NCBI GenBank assembly: GCA_003550325.1
Contig: QKWP01000813.1
Coordinates: 149,582-213,581 of the forward strand
Reading direction: 5' to 3'
Length of the DNA stretch: 64,000 nt
Origin: Gigaspora rosea
Lineage: Eukaryota > Glomeromycota > Glomeromycetes > Diversisporales > Gigasporaceae
The first letter of the stretch is position 1. Every line of letters begins with the position of its first letter. The notes beneath the pieces are model-generated. The model ran no database searches. It saw only the letters and a program-made list of their open reading frames with translations, and had not been told where the DNA came from. Shown here one piece after another: positions 35,046 to 47,150 of this stretch. The translations under genes and the position numbers were made by a program.

Positions 35046-35410
35046 CAGTAATTATAAAATGCACCTATGGTATTGAACACCATAGGTAAATTAGATTTGC
35101 AAATTCATGTAACAAAAACAAAAAAATAAACTTTTATAAAACAAAAAATAAATTTTTATTATCTTAGGGTTAGGATGAGACCTGGGATGGGGCAAGGGGC
35201 ATAGTTTATACCAAAATTTAGCAAGAAATTTTTTTTATTAAAGCCCCAAAGGCGGTTTCATAAGCAAAATTTTAAATTATGAATGTTTTTTTAAAAAATA
35301 AACAAAAAAACAAAATTTTATGTTACACCCGATCTTAAATTTTGATTGGCTATTCTAATAGTTTTGTATAATATGGTGTTCAACACCATAGGTGCATTTT
35401 AGTAAACCTG
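35046..35410. mobile_element. hAT-type MITE, 365 bp
   Basis: Ends CAGTAATTATAAAATGCACC and, inverted, CAGGTTTACTAAAATGCACC, followed by a TGTTGAACACCATA-type palindrome. A perfect 8-bp duplication ATAAATTT lies at 35038-35045 and 35411-35418. The core includes GTTAGGAT and a GGCGGTTTCATAAGCAAAATT stretch shared with MITEs at 51636-51901 and 62604-62912. Confidence 0.88.
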
Positions 35411-35473
35411 ATAAATTTGTATTACTATAAATGGGTTATAATTATTTAATAAATTATAGAACTTTTATAGTAA

Positions 35474-36605
35474 AAACTCTTTCTAACGATTACTTGAACC
35501 AAAATTTTTACTACTGGAAAAACAAATTTTGTTGGAGAGTTGTGGCCTGTATAGTGGTTTGTCTAGAGATCAACGTTTTTCTATCATGGAACTTCCCTAT
35601 AAGGATGTTTGGCATGCAAGCCAAGAGCGTTATTATACAAGATAACTGGCAGGAGGTGCCCTTGTATGAAAAACCTTGGTGTAGTGTGGGTGGTAAAGCC
35701 CAACTACGTCGACGAAGCTTTCTGGTCGTTACTTCAAAGAAGAACACAGGGGAAACAACAAATTATATGTTTTTTCTAAGTCGCACTCCTTTACCTTGGA
35801 AGTGGTTCCTTTTTTACTTCTTTTCCGCTTCTTGGTTGGTCTTCCAAAATTTCTCGAAAAAAGTGAGGATTTGGCTTACTCCCTCCAAAAAATCGGCATT
35901 GTTTATTTTCCAAATTCAGACAGTCTAGTGGATTGCAACACGTGTTTAGATACGGCGCTAGTACATAGGATTGAGTTATCCATTTGTCAATTGGAAGGTC
36001 AAAAAGAAACTTAATGTTAAGTCTTAGCTTTACAATAGAGATATACAAATGTTGCATTTGTTATATAGTTTTTTACTTTTACCTGGCAGGGTTATAATAG
36101 TGTGTTTATCATAGATTGTTTTCTTCTTTTTTTTTTCTGCCTTTTTTTCTTTTTTTTCTTTTTTTTTTATTTTGTATTAGTTGTTGTTTTTGTGGTCTTC
36201 ATATAGGTATCTCCTCCTTTTAAACTTCTTTTTTTTCTCTGATTGTAAAGTTTTTTTCATATAGTAGTTAGAAGTTTTTCTTTCTACTTGGGAAGTTAAG
36301 GAAAGAAGGTTTAGAATTAAGAAAAAAGGAGGCAATCATGATAAGCAAGATGTAAAAGCCTTCCGGTGATATATTAAGTTTTTTAGTTACAAGAAAAATT
36401 AATATGAAGGAGAAGTTTACTATAGCAGATCGAACATGGGTAATTTGGACTTTTGTCGCAAAAGAGCCAGGTTAGCTAATACTTGTTGAAATTAGGCGTA
36501 GTCATTTGACCATTAATTCATACTTGTATGAAATAAATATAATATAGATTAGAGTATGTTGACTAATAAAAGTATAGCATGATTGCCAAAGTTAAAAAAA
36601 AAAAA
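35474..36605 (+). mobile_element. Poly(A) retrosequence (truncated LINE or processed mRNA)
   Basis: Flanked by a perfect 17-bp duplication TAGAACTTTTATAGTAA (35457-35473, 36606-36622) and ending in a run of 12 A, the signature of target-primed reverse transcription. The first half is less AT-rich and keeps broken plus-strand coding pieces (ELPYKDVWHASQERYYTR, then NWQEVPLYEKPWCSVGGKA, then EDLAYSLQKIGIVYFPNSDS with CNTC and a later HRIELSIC). A Cys/His spacing like that could be a LINE C-terminal knuckle, but this is weak. A T-rich 3' UTR-like region of about 590 bp follows the last stop at 36014. Confidence 0.8.
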
Positions 36606-36964
36606 TAGAACTTTTATAGTAACACAAATCTATTCTAATCACAGGATTCTGTGATTGGATTTTAACAATTTTGGGCTTGCTAGAATCCTCTCATTAAGAG
36701 AATTATTTTGATAGTTAAATTATCAAATTTGGTCCAGTAGATCAAAAGTTATTAATTATTAAATATTATTAATAAATCTATAATTTTGGTCAAAAATAAT
36801 TTTGCAACTTTGGCTGAAATTATGAAATTTTGGCTGAAATTATACCTGATACTTCGGCTGAACTACCTACCCACCCAGAAATTAGCTAATTTCTGGAAGC
36901 TCTCTTAATAAAACTTTATAGTATTATAATTTTTTTAAAATATTCTAAATCAAAAAATCCTCTG

Positions 36965-37430
36965 AGACCTGCAGGCCGATAGCGTAAGTGGTTACACTCC
37001 TAGGTCGCCAAACATAAGGTCTCCAGTTCAACTCTTATTAGCGGACAAAAAAAAACTATACTTGATCATGAGACAGATGGGATGCTAAGACCGCAGTTGA
37101 AAAATCTAACCACATTAAGCTTTAAGTGTGCATTAGCCAAACCTGGTGAAAATCTGGTTGATAACCAGAATACCTCTAGCAAAATTCTAGTTGAATTAGA
37201 ATACCTCTGGTGTAACTCCAGTTGAAGTGATTTACTACCTTTGGGAAATTCTGATTGATGGACTGTTCCAGTTAAATCCTCTAGTTGGATAAGGTTAGCC
37301 AGTTAAATCTGGTTAGAACAATAAGAATTTAGAATAGCCATACTATTAGTAATAGTATATGTAAAAATCCTGTAGGGGACCTTGCTAATTAGGAAGGCCC
37401 CATTAAAATTGACTTTAATAAAAGAGCACC
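36965..37430 (+). mobile_element. tRNA-derived SINE, second family
   Basis: The head at about 36972-37045 has an A-box-like ATAGCGTAAGTGG and a B-box-like AGTTCAACTCT. The body follows with repeated CCAGTTGAA and CTCTAG words and AT-rich sequence near 37430. The 3' limit is approximate. Confidence 0.6.
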
Positions 37431-37439
37431 ATTAAGCAC

Positions 37440-39380
37440 CCCTAGCACATGTGACTAGGGTTAATAAAAAAAAACCCTCTAACAAATTAATAGATTTTTT
37501 GATAAACTATATTCTGTCAGAGGTTTTTTTTATTTTTTGTTTTGAAAAAGTTATAAGAAATTAAAGTTTATATGAGTTCAAAAAATTGGTGTTTAATATA
37601 GAAAAAAAGAAAACATATATAGATTTTTAACCAATCAAAATCAATTACACCAAAATTAGGCAATCAGAATTGATTATATAAGCACCAAAAATTGGTGCTT
37701 ATATATATAGATTGGATGTCTTTTACTGTATTTAAAATAAAAAATTTTTGTATATCTTTATAATAACACTTGCATATAAAACATAATATTACATATATAA
37801 TTATTTTTGCTTTTATATTGTTATACATTGTATATTCATATACAATACCAAATACCAATATCTTTATTTAATATTATATACAGTATTATAATGAACATGA
37901 GCAATTTATATTTGGGATCTCCTATAGCAAAACAAGGTAGTAAGATAATCACCTGATTTTGAGAAAATTCTATTTGAAAATTGTCATAAATATTTTACCA
38001 TAATGATAACAAAGAAAAAAATTTAAATTTGTATATATTTTATTAATATATTAGCTAAAAAAAAATTATCCTTATAAGACAATACTCTTAAGTAAATGAC
38101 TAGCATAAAATCTCAAAATCTAATTGGTCTGCCTACTGCCTTATTTTGCTGTAAGGAGTCCTGTTTTATAAACAAACAAAACTATATTCAAGGTATATAA
38201 TATCTATATTAGAATTGGTAAAATTTTTAATTTTAGACCTAAATTTTATAAGTTTATAATTAATAAAAAATTGGTTTAATTTTTATTATATAAAAATAAA
38301 TAATGAATTTGATTGTCTAGGGCCTAGATTCTAACTAGGTTTTAGAACTTAGTTTAGAACTTAAGAAAAACTTGGTTAACCAGGTTCTTAAAATGAAATC
38401 TAAAGGTTCTGGGACCAAAACCGAACCTAAACCAACTTTACCAACCCTAGATATAAATAAGTAATTGTAAGCTATTAAAATCGGATTAGTAAATCACGAA
38501 ATGTGCCTATTTTTTAATTTTTTATTACATGTTTTTACTTAATCCAGAAAGAATAATATTTCACCTCTAGACGAAACTAATAGTAATATTGTGCTGCAAT
38601 TAACTATAAAATTCTTACCCTTAAACTGCAGACTACTTAAATATTTTAAATATTGCATAGCATTACTATAGCTTAAATAATGAGACCAATAATATACAAT
38701 GTTAAAATTTTCTATTAAGTTAATAAAATAGATAAAAAAAAATTAGTTCTAATATTACACAAATCAAAAACTTTTAATTTTTAAACGCTTGTTTTTACTA
38801 ATAAAACTTTGGTCAAAATGTTTAACTTATATACTAATCAAAACAAGTGTTTAAGAATTGATAAAGCCTCTTTGTTCATAAATTTAAAAAATGTTGTTAC
38901 AATATACGAATAAAAATATAAGAATTTTTGCATCTTTAAAGAAAGTATTAGTTACAAATAATACTAGGAAAACGGGATCCGTTGGGTTTCGGAGTGCCGC
39001 TTCGTATCAGCAAACAAACTATCGAAGTTGCTTCGTAAATAAAATATTGTATACTTATCTGTATGCTCTATAAAAATTCATAAGCTATTAATTTCTGTAA
39101 ATAAGTAGTATTTAAAGACAAGTTAGCAATGTGAATTAGGTTTATATGATATAATTATATCACGATTAGTGATGTATTGTTCTCACATAATTAGACACAA
39201 AAATTTAAACAATTAATTTTCATTAAATCTTAATATTTAAAGCAGTTTGTAAAATCGGCCATAAGAAAATAAAAACAATAGTAATGTTTAAAAATTACAT
39301 TCGCTTATAATGATTCTTAAAAGTTGATTTGCAGGATTATGAGAACAAATTAATTAAATTTATATGGTCTTATTATGCGA
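37440..39380. other. Intergenic, no intact gene
   Basis: AT-rich sequence. Only a short inverted repeat with ACACCAAAA and ATTGGTGC words (37590-37700) and a GGTT/AACC-rich patch (38320-38450) stand out. Confidence 0.5.
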
Positions 39381-39382
39381 AA

Positions 39383-39690
39383 TTAATTAAATATTGTGCT
39401 TATATCTATAAGGCATTTCTCTTCCAGTATTCGTTCTTGCACCCTTGTGCACTTTTTAATATGTTGAAGTCTCTCAAAGGTAAAATTCTCAAAGATTATA
39501 TATAGAATGAGAGGCCAGCTGCAAACTCTCTTTATTACAGCTTTAGGGAGAATTAACCCTTGAGATTTATGTATACTGTGATTGCCCACGCCAATATTAG
39601 AATTTGGAGGCGAGAACATGTGCCAAACTTTCCATCCCAGGTTCTTCTAATAGGAACTATTGGTACAACTTGAACAGTTATTTATGCGAA
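39383..39690 (-). pseudogene. Pif1-like helicase C-terminal fragment
   Basis: On the minus strand VPIVPIRRTWDGKFGTCSRLQI leads into AWAITV, then after a one-base frameshift HKSQGLILPKAVI, and ends FERLQHIKKCTRVQERILEE. The order and the HKSQG(L/M)TLPKAV box are those of the last helicase motif of Pif1-family proteins. It is far too short and frameshifted to act. It could come from a host Pif1 paralogue or a Helitron. Confidence 0.8.
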
Positions 39691-39699
39691 TTTAATTTC

Positions 39700-40800
39700 T
39701 TTTATATTACGCGAATTAACTTTTATTAGACTTATTACATTATGCTTACTGCATTAAAGGGAAACATAATATTTTCATTATTAGCCAAAATATTTGCTTT
39801 TACAATATGAAAGAAATTTTTAATACCTTTTAAAGAGGCCAATACTGCCAATGTTGCTTTATTACTGCCATTATTATATAAAGATCATATAACCATAAGT
39901 TATTGTGAAAATTAATATCGAATATGGATGTTCAATTAGACCGAAATTGCTTGTTATAGAAGTTAAATTTTAATTCGTCATCATACATCACAAACTGTAC
40001 ATCTAAATCTGATATTGATGTTGAAATCCCTAAATTATAACTTAACTGTTTTCAGTTTTGATGTCAGCTGACGTCGGCCTATCGACTCAGTCATCGGAAA
40101 TTTTTTTCAGCTACTCTAGAATTTATGAAACCAGCTTTAATACCAAGATTTTATATAATAATATATGTTGATTTAGTTTTGGATTACGGCATCATTTGGA
40201 ATTTCGGCATTGGTTTAGAATTTCAGTATTGGTTGATTTGGGTTTAGTTTAAGATTTGGAATTTAAGTAAAAAAAAAAAAGTATATATATATATTTATAT
40301 ATCAAAATCCAAATTACTACTAATTCTGAAAGGTTTAGAGAGGGTCAGTTTTCGAGATTCCTCTTTAGAAAAGAATAATCAATAAGTTTGAAAATTTTGA
40401 ATGTAGAACATACGAGAAAGCTCATTTAATTAAAATAATTAAAATTTTTAATAAAATAAATGTTAATGGCATTTCAAAGCAATTTTTCCAAGGGAAAAAA
40501 GACCTAAAATCTAAACCAGACCCAACAAAAAAATAGGCGGAATATTAATTGCATAGTAGAAGGTTCTACATTATCAAAGAAGTTTAAAGTATTCACACAT
40601 TTTGCATTCTTTGATGTGAATTCTAGAATGCACCACATTATTTATGGTTTATTCAATATTACATATTGTGAATATTTTTTTGTAATTAAATGAATAATCG
40701 CTGAAGAAATAATTAGTAAAAATTTGATTGGTTGCTTTGTAATTAGCAGATTATTAATAATTTGAAAACCTGTACTACGTACGTACCATTTCAGCATTTA
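39700..40800. other. Upstream intergenic region of the pirin gene
   Basis: AT-rich, no gene or repeat boundary recognised. Confidence 0.5.
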
Positions 40801-40884
40801 ATGATTATTAATTTCTGATTTGCTAGTCATCAGATCCATAACAAAAAACTGCGTAACGGTAATGTTGTGTATTTCTTGAAAAAG

Positions 40885-40892
40885 TATAAATA
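40885..40892 (+). promoter_or_regulatory. TATA box of the pirin gene
   Basis: TATAAATA lies 92-99 bp upstream of the ATG, inside an otherwise less regular stretch. The leader between them is A-rich with ATTAATAAA repeats. Confidence 0.55.
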
Positions 40893-40983
40893 CCTGGCAA
40901 AAGAACTTGGATAATTTCATTGTTCAAAACAAAAATTAATAAATTAATAAATTAAATAAAGAAACAAGATTGAAATCATTAAA

Positions 40984-42020
40984 ATGAGTGCTCAACTTGT
41001 CGTAAGAAAATCTGAAGATAGAGGTTTGTATATGATATAATTTTCGAATGTTACTTTCATATAGTCACATTCCATATGATCATCTTTACAATTGATAATC
41101 GCATTCATATTTGAGCCAAACCACATTATTACATTATTATGTGTTCATTTATGATCATATAGAAGGATGACTGTGCAGATAATTAACAAAAAAAAAATAC
41201 TAATTAACGCTAATTATATCAAATTTAAAAGGATATGCGAATCATGGTTGGCTTGATACCCATCATACATTTTCGTTTGCATCCTATTATGATTATGATT
41301 TTCAAGGTTTTGGATCCTTAAAAGTGATCAACGAAGACATCGTGCAACCTGCCACTGGATTTGGAGCTCATCCGCACCGAGAATTTGAAATTTTCTCGTA
41401 TATTATTTCCGGTGAATTACAACATAAAGATTGTAAGTAAATAATAATATTTTCAAAAAGAAAATTTATCGTATATCACACACAATTCTAAACTATATAA
41501 CCTTTTCAAAATAGCGATGGGTAACGTTGAAATTCTCAAAGCTGGTGACGTTCAATTTACATCAGCCGGTACAGGAATCACACATTCTGAATACAATATT
41601 CACCCAACTCTTCCCGTTCATTTTCTTCAAATATGGGTTAAACCTGACAACTCAAAACTTAAACCAAGATATCAAACCATGAATTTTTCTAAATCTTCGA
41701 AAACAAATAATCTCATACATATCATCTCACCAGTTGAAGATCATGATAACTCTACTATTGGCATTAATACAGATTTTCATATGTATGCTAGTTTATTAGA
41801 ACCAGGTCATAAGGTTATACATACTGTACAGGGAACTAAAAAGTCTAGAAAAGTTTATATTCATCTTGCGAGTACTGGTGGAGAATTGAGTATTAATGAA
41901 ACTACGATATTGAAACAAGGTGATGGAGTATTTGTTACTGAGGTTAAACAAGGGGATGAAATTGTTTTTGAATCTGTCGGTGACAAAATTGCGGAATTCG
42001 TAGTTTTTGATTTAGCTTAA
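40984..42020 (+). CDS. Pirin family protein
   Basis: Three exons (40984-41023, 41232-41432, 41515-42020) with GT-AG introns join into a 248-residue protein. The start is the first ATG after a TATA box, and the exon 1 frame continues exactly into GYANHGWLDTHHTFSFASYY. The N-terminal cupin carries the pirin metal site: His60 and His62 in GFGAHPHREFE, His104 and Glu106 in GITHSEYN. KVINEDIV and DSMGNV are also family-typical. Pirins are iron-binding cupins, described as nuclear cofactors or quercetinase-like dioxygenases; which applies here cannot be told. Length is a little below the usual 280-300 residues. No internal stop: probably functional. Confidence 0.93.
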
Positions 42021-42089
42021 TATTATTTCGTCTCATTTTATTACTGTATTTTTTTTTTATTTAATACCATATAACTTATATAGATATAT

Positions 42090-42110
42090 TATATATATAA
42101 ATAAATAAGT
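42090..42110 (+). terminator. Likely polyadenylation region of the pirin gene
   Basis: AATAAATAA about 80 bp after the stop codon, followed by a T/G-rich stretch. Confidence 0.4.
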
Positions 42111-42499
42111 TTGTCTTGTTTGATTTTATTTATATTTATTTATATATCGATATTGTATATTTGATACAGTATTAGAGTTTGAAACCGGTTATAATTTTCG
42201 TATGCTAAACCGGTTTTAACTAAAGTCGCAGCAGACAGAATCTATAACAAATTCTAAATAAGACTAGTGTAGTTATACAAATCGGATTACGTAGTCGATC
42301 AAATCAATTAATCAATTAGTTAAACTAATCAATTCAGTTTTGAATATTCAGTTCTCACTTTCACTAAACATAAATGATATAAAATATTAATACGTATTAG
42401 TGTAATATCATATTTTTAGAAATTGGAATTGATAAATTTTATGATCACGAACTCTAAACTTTTGAGCAATCAATTAACCAATTGGCCAACTAATTAATT

Positions 42500-42785
42500 A
42501 ATTAATTAATTAATTAATCGATTAGTTGATAAATCAATTATTGCGGTTTGCATAATTTTGTGCCCCCTATGATTAATTTTTTTATGATGATTGTGATTGC
42601 GATCGCGATTGCTAAAGCCGCTAATTTATCATAAACCTGAGCTTGACACTCATGATAAATTGGCTGGCTTTAGCAATCGCGATCGCAATCACAATCATTT
42701 AAACATAAACAAATTAATCATAAGGGTCACAAACCGCAATAATTGATTGGTCAATTAATCGATTAGTCGAATAAAATCGATAGTT
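42500..42785. repeat. Large palindrome between the two intact genes
   Basis: Two arms of about 130 bp with GATTGCGATCGCGATTGC and TATTGCGGTTTG words are reverse complements around a centre near 42640. An (ATTA)n tract precedes it. It is probably a fold-back MITE. Confidence 0.85.
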
Positions 42786-42849
42786 GAATAAAATAATTTA
42801 TTAACTTATCGATTGAAAAAATTTTGACAATTGTAACACTAACACTAGG

Positions 42850-43015
42850 CCAGTGGTGTTCAACACCATATATAATTTTACTATATACAAATACATAGTA
42901 AACTTTAGTGTTAGGGTTATATGCTAAGGTAAAGGTTAGTATTAAAAGTTAAAAGTTGAGTTAGCATAAGGTTTTTATAGCAACTTGGTATTGAACACCA
43001 CTGTGTGCTTTAGTA
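42850..43015. mobile_element. Short MITE with GTGGTGTTCAACACCA ends
   Basis: CAGTGGTGTTCAACACCA at the left and TGGTATTGAACACCACTG at the right. This end palindrome resembles that of 35046-35410, suggesting a related, shorter element. Confidence 0.65.
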
Positions 43016-43554
43016 AACTTGTGATTTAAATTAAAAATAATTGTATTAAATTAAATATATATATAGTATATAGCAGAAAGGAGTCGATTGCCTTTTAAGA
43101 CTTGATTTTAAAAGGATTTATTTTACATGATTAGGTTTAATATGTCAAAATTTTTTTCGTTTCATAACCAAAGCAAAATATATTATCGAATTTGACTAGA
43201 ACATAGCGTAGCGTATGGTTTACAACCAACAAGACGTGTACAAAATCTTGAATGCGCGTCATTGGACAGCATAATTACAGTATATGCAGCATCATGTATA
43301 CTTCTGTACTTTTTAAATAATTATAGTCAATCATTGGCATTTGTCAAATTTAGAGTTTTGACAATTCGATAAAAAAATAATGACATGTTGAAATGTATTT
43401 TATTGTCTAAAAATATTTGACCAAATAAGGTATTCCGACTAAAAAAACTAACTAATTATTTACAATAATTATTTTCTTAATTTTCTTTTTTTTAATTTTT
43501 TTTTATTGTAATTTTATTATTATTATATATATTTACTATATTTATTTAACGATA

Positions 43555-44351
43555 TTATATAGCATGATCTAATTCAATTTCACCATCTTCACCAACAATC
43601 CTTAAACATTTTAATATTCCTTCAGCAAATGAATCAACATTTTGTTCACTAACACTACCAACACGATATACTATACATAAATTCATCTTTTGACCTTGAA
43701 AAATAGAATTTACGATAAGTGAAGGTCCAACCAAATACATTGATTGAGAAAATATAACATCTATAACTTTCCAACCATTTGAATTTGGTTCATCTAAATT
43801 TATATTTACTAAACTATCACTATTATAAATACGAGAAAAAGAATGTGTAAGATGATTATCAGTAGTTCTAGATGATTCAACAATATCATCAGAAGAATTA
43901 AGAATAGAATTAAGTTGATCTAAATTTGAATATAATATAGAACAAATTTTACCATCACCAACAAGTTTCTTTTGACAATTAATCATTTGTTGTAAAATTT
44001 TATCTTTTGAAAATAAATCCCATAATCCCATTCTATTATTAAATTTTGATGAATCAGAATTAAGTTGAGATTGATATTTATGACAAAGATTCCAAAAATA
44101 AAAATTCGTGTTATTCGATTTAAGAGAATTATTTGATATAGTTGATTGAAATGGAAAAATAGAAGGAGATTTTGGAAATGTTACTTTAAATATAGATTCT
44201 GATATGTAGTTACCCGTATCAGTCCAAGGAGTTTGTGGATTTGTGTATGATCCAAAATAAATAGGTGTTAATGTTTTTATAGAATTACCAGATGAAGAAA
44301 AGAGTGTTTCAAATGTTTCATCGTTGGTAATAGTAGTAGTAGTAGTAGTAG

Positions 44352-44391
<40 letters not shown>

Positions 44392-45384
44392 AGTAGTAGG
44401 AGGAGAAAGAAGATGATGATAAGAAGAAAATAGAATAGCTGTATGTAAAACAGCATCAAAAGTAGTGAAACGATCTTTTGCAATCGTTTTTATATTATTA
44501 ACTTCTTCTTCTGTTAAAGAAACCAATTTAACTCTGTTATGAAAATGATGTGTGTTTCTTGGATTCATATCAACTATTCTATAATTATGTTCTCGAAATA
44601 AAAAGTTTTTTAAAAATTCACCAATTCCTTTCATAATAAAATGACATAAAGTTGGTCTTACATCAATTTTACGTTCTATCAGATCACCACAATGTTGATT
44701 ATTTTTTTGAATTGGAAGTATAGCGTGAGTATAAGAATCGGGAATTTTTTTTAATCTTGTTGAAGTATTTGAATTATACTTTTTTAAAATTTCATTTAAT
44801 GCTTTAATGAAAGCATTATTTAATGATAAAGAACTTATTTCATCAATTATAGAATGATGCCAACAGAATAAGATACAAAAATCATATTCTGGTCTTTCAG
44901 AAGATTTTTGAAGATTCATAACTCCAACTACAATTCTCCAAAGTGGTTTAGTTTCATCATCTATATTGAATTTTAAATCATGTTGTCTTTCTATAAGTTT
45001 TTCTAAATCATTTCCAGAAGAAAGAGGAATAAATTTGATAAGACTTGTTAAATATATTTCATCAAGTTGTAAAAATAATGGATTAGATGATTTCGCTTCT
45101 CTAATAGAAATAGATAATGATGGGAATTTTGAAAGAAGAGTTTGAAGAGTAGGATAAAGAATTTGAGAAATTAATCTCTTTGATTCAGCGTTTAAATTTT
45201 TTATATTAGGGTATAAAGAAGGTTTTGTAGATTCAGAAGTATGAAAATTTCTATTTGTGTTTAAATTATAGAATTCATCCCATCTAAATTTTATTACGAA
45301 TACAAGATTATGATAATGTAGAACATTTTGACGCATAATATAAAGACGTTCTATTATACTTAAAGGACGGATTATTGTAGGCAT
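43555..45384 (-). CDS. Alcohol O-acetyltransferase / condensation-type acyltransferase
   Basis: A single-exon 609-residue protein. The N-terminus has the family pattern RPLSIIERLYIMRQN followed by HNLVFVIKF. The catalytic motif of BAHD/AATase/condensation-type acyltransferases is FCWHHSIIDEIS, with HxxxD at His177-Asp181. Such enzymes move an acyl group from CoA to an alcohol or amine; the substrate cannot be read from sequence. Length is near the upper end of the AATase range, partly because of a poly-Thr insert around residues 330-352. No signal peptide or membrane span. It converges with the pirin gene but shares no obvious pathway with it. The intact 1.8-kb frame suggests selection. Confidence 0.85.
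44332..44397 (-). repeat. Coding trinucleotide repeat (22 Thr codons)
   Basis: On the minus strand 22 consecutive ACA/ACT codons encode poly-threonine inside the acyltransferase, between SPP and ITNDE. ACT codons bracket an ACA core. Confidence 0.95.
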
Positions 45385-47150
45385 TTGTTTTTGTTTTTCT
45401 TTTTTTTTACTGAATTTAGGTTAACTACTACTAGAAAGAAATAAAGTTAATTCGTGGGACCTTTTGTCTTAAATGTTTTTAAACGATAATTCGAATCACT
45501 AAAAATGGAGAAAGTAATAATTATCTGTTGTACACATCTCGATTATAATTCCTTTATAAATATTTATCCGTTCCGTGAGAAGCGTCTGCGAGCCTCCTAA
45601 GTTCGTACGTACGTAACTCAAATAACTTCTTTATTCATTATTTCAGCCACGGAAGTTGGCAAATTTTATAAATGTATAAGAATGTAAATTATGTAACACT
45701 GCTATTCATGTATCATATATATATATATGTAACGCAAAACGGTTAACCGAAAATGTTAACATGTGGAGATTCCTTACCTTAATATCGTAATCAGTTCTCC
45801 ATTTTAATCATTTAACGATTTTTTGTAGCTTTTGTGTAACAAGAGGTTTTTTGATTATTTGTGTTTTTTTTTCCCGTTTCAAAATTTTTTTTTTAAAATA
45901 CGTTGATTAGTGTTTTAAATGTTTCTATAGAATTTTTCAATGATTTTAATTGTTACACTTTTTGAAAATATTGATTAAAAATTTCCCGAATAATTTATTA
46001 TATTAAATATAATTACTAAAAAAATTTTTTCCCTATTTGGATCAGGTGCGTACTGTGCGTACTGTACGTACGTACATACGTACAAATAGCAACTTAAATA
46101 TACTTAAAACTACGGAGAATCTTCTGACCTGCAGTACGTGACAATAATATTTATTTAATAATATATTTATTTATAATGTATAATTAATACGTAAAAACAC
46201 ATTTATTCTTAAAGTTAAATATAGTAGTCTCGTGTACACGTTTCTATGAATGCATAAAATTCTTTCTAGGCGAAGATCTGTGCAATCAGCTTATTAAATT
46301 AGTAAAAAAAAACACTTTACTCAAAAAAGAAAATAAAATAAATAAATAAATAAATTAAAATAAACATACAAAACATATTTAAATTCTTCATATGATCCTT
46401 TATGTTTCTAAGTAACAAAGTTTAGTCAAAATTGAAGTCGTTATTTTTAGGGTTAGGGTTAGAATGGAACAATAACAGCGCCTTTTTAGTAAAATTTCAC
46501 AAGGAGCATCAAATCACCCGAATAAGGGTGCGCTAGCGTATAGATCATATCCTTTTCGACATCATATATCAATAAATATTATATATAAATATATATATAG
46601 TCAATTCTATGGAATGTAAAGATTTAGCATTTCATATACGCACACAAATTCCGATATTCCGTAGTTCGTTTCTTTTCATTAAAAAAAGTGATTTATGGTT
46701 AAACTATATTGATTATAATAATTATAATTTCTGAATAAAATGTTATTATATATTCGAATTTAAATTTGGTTTGAATTATATTAACTTATAATGAAGTAGA
46801 TCTTTTGGAAAGAAGTTTTTCCAGTGTTAATACTTACCATATTGAACTATAGAATACAAAATTTAAATTTGTAAATACGCATAATTACATATTTTGAATA
46901 TGCACGTCCATTCTATCTGGAAAATTATGAAAAAAAAATGGTTTGTTGCAGTACATTAAAAATCACACAAGGAATTCAAACCAAATAATTTTATTAGTGC
47001 AAATACTCTAGTTCAAAGGCAAATAAACAAAATTATATATATATATATATATATATAAATTTTATCATATTAATAACATGCAAATATCTTATTTACCGTA
47101 TTAAAAGAGATCTATTTAGGAATAACAAATAAACAAACAATTAATAAATA
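45385..47150. other. Upstream region of the acyltransferase gene and intergenic sequence
   Basis: A pyrimidine-rich plus-strand stretch (45385-45412) directly precedes the start codon on the gene's upstream side. GTAC/CGTACGTACG-type palindromic microsatellites occur at about 45605-45615 and 46045-46085. No gene. Confidence 0.5.
46435..46560. repeat. GGGTTAGGGTTAG interstitial repeat in a MITE-like core
   Basis: Two telomere-like TTAGGG units followed by a TTTTTAGTAAAATTTCAC word, in the same order as in the cores at 35160-35280 and 62690-62800. This suggests a MITE remnant rather than a former telomere. Confidence 0.4.

Larger units (their letters stand above)
34446..36906. mobile_element. 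2.4-kb inverted-repeat element with GAGAGCTTCC ends
   Basis: Ends AAGAGAGCTTCCAAAAATGA and the inverted counterpart (TTTCTGGAAGCTCTCTT). Inside are large inverted arms with GGATCCT, AACTACCAAAATGATCCTCTC and CTGGACCAA words in both orientations. It has been enlarged by a hAT MITE (35046-35410) and a poly(A) retrosequence (35474-36605). A related left end is at about 50137. Confidence 0.75.

Noticed and set aside
35431-35928. 165-codon plus-strand ORF as an intact gene
   Set aside because: It crosses the 17-bp duplication into the retrosequence, and coding-like pieces lie in more than one frame; it is a chance fusion frame.
44277-44483. 68-codon poly-Gln/poly-Leu ORF
   Set aside because: Out-of-frame shadow of the trinucleotide repeat inside the acyltransferase gene.
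46440-46460. GGGTTAGGGTTAG as telomeric sequence
   Set aside because: Just two units, and the same word sits in the core of several MITEs in the window, so it is element sequence.
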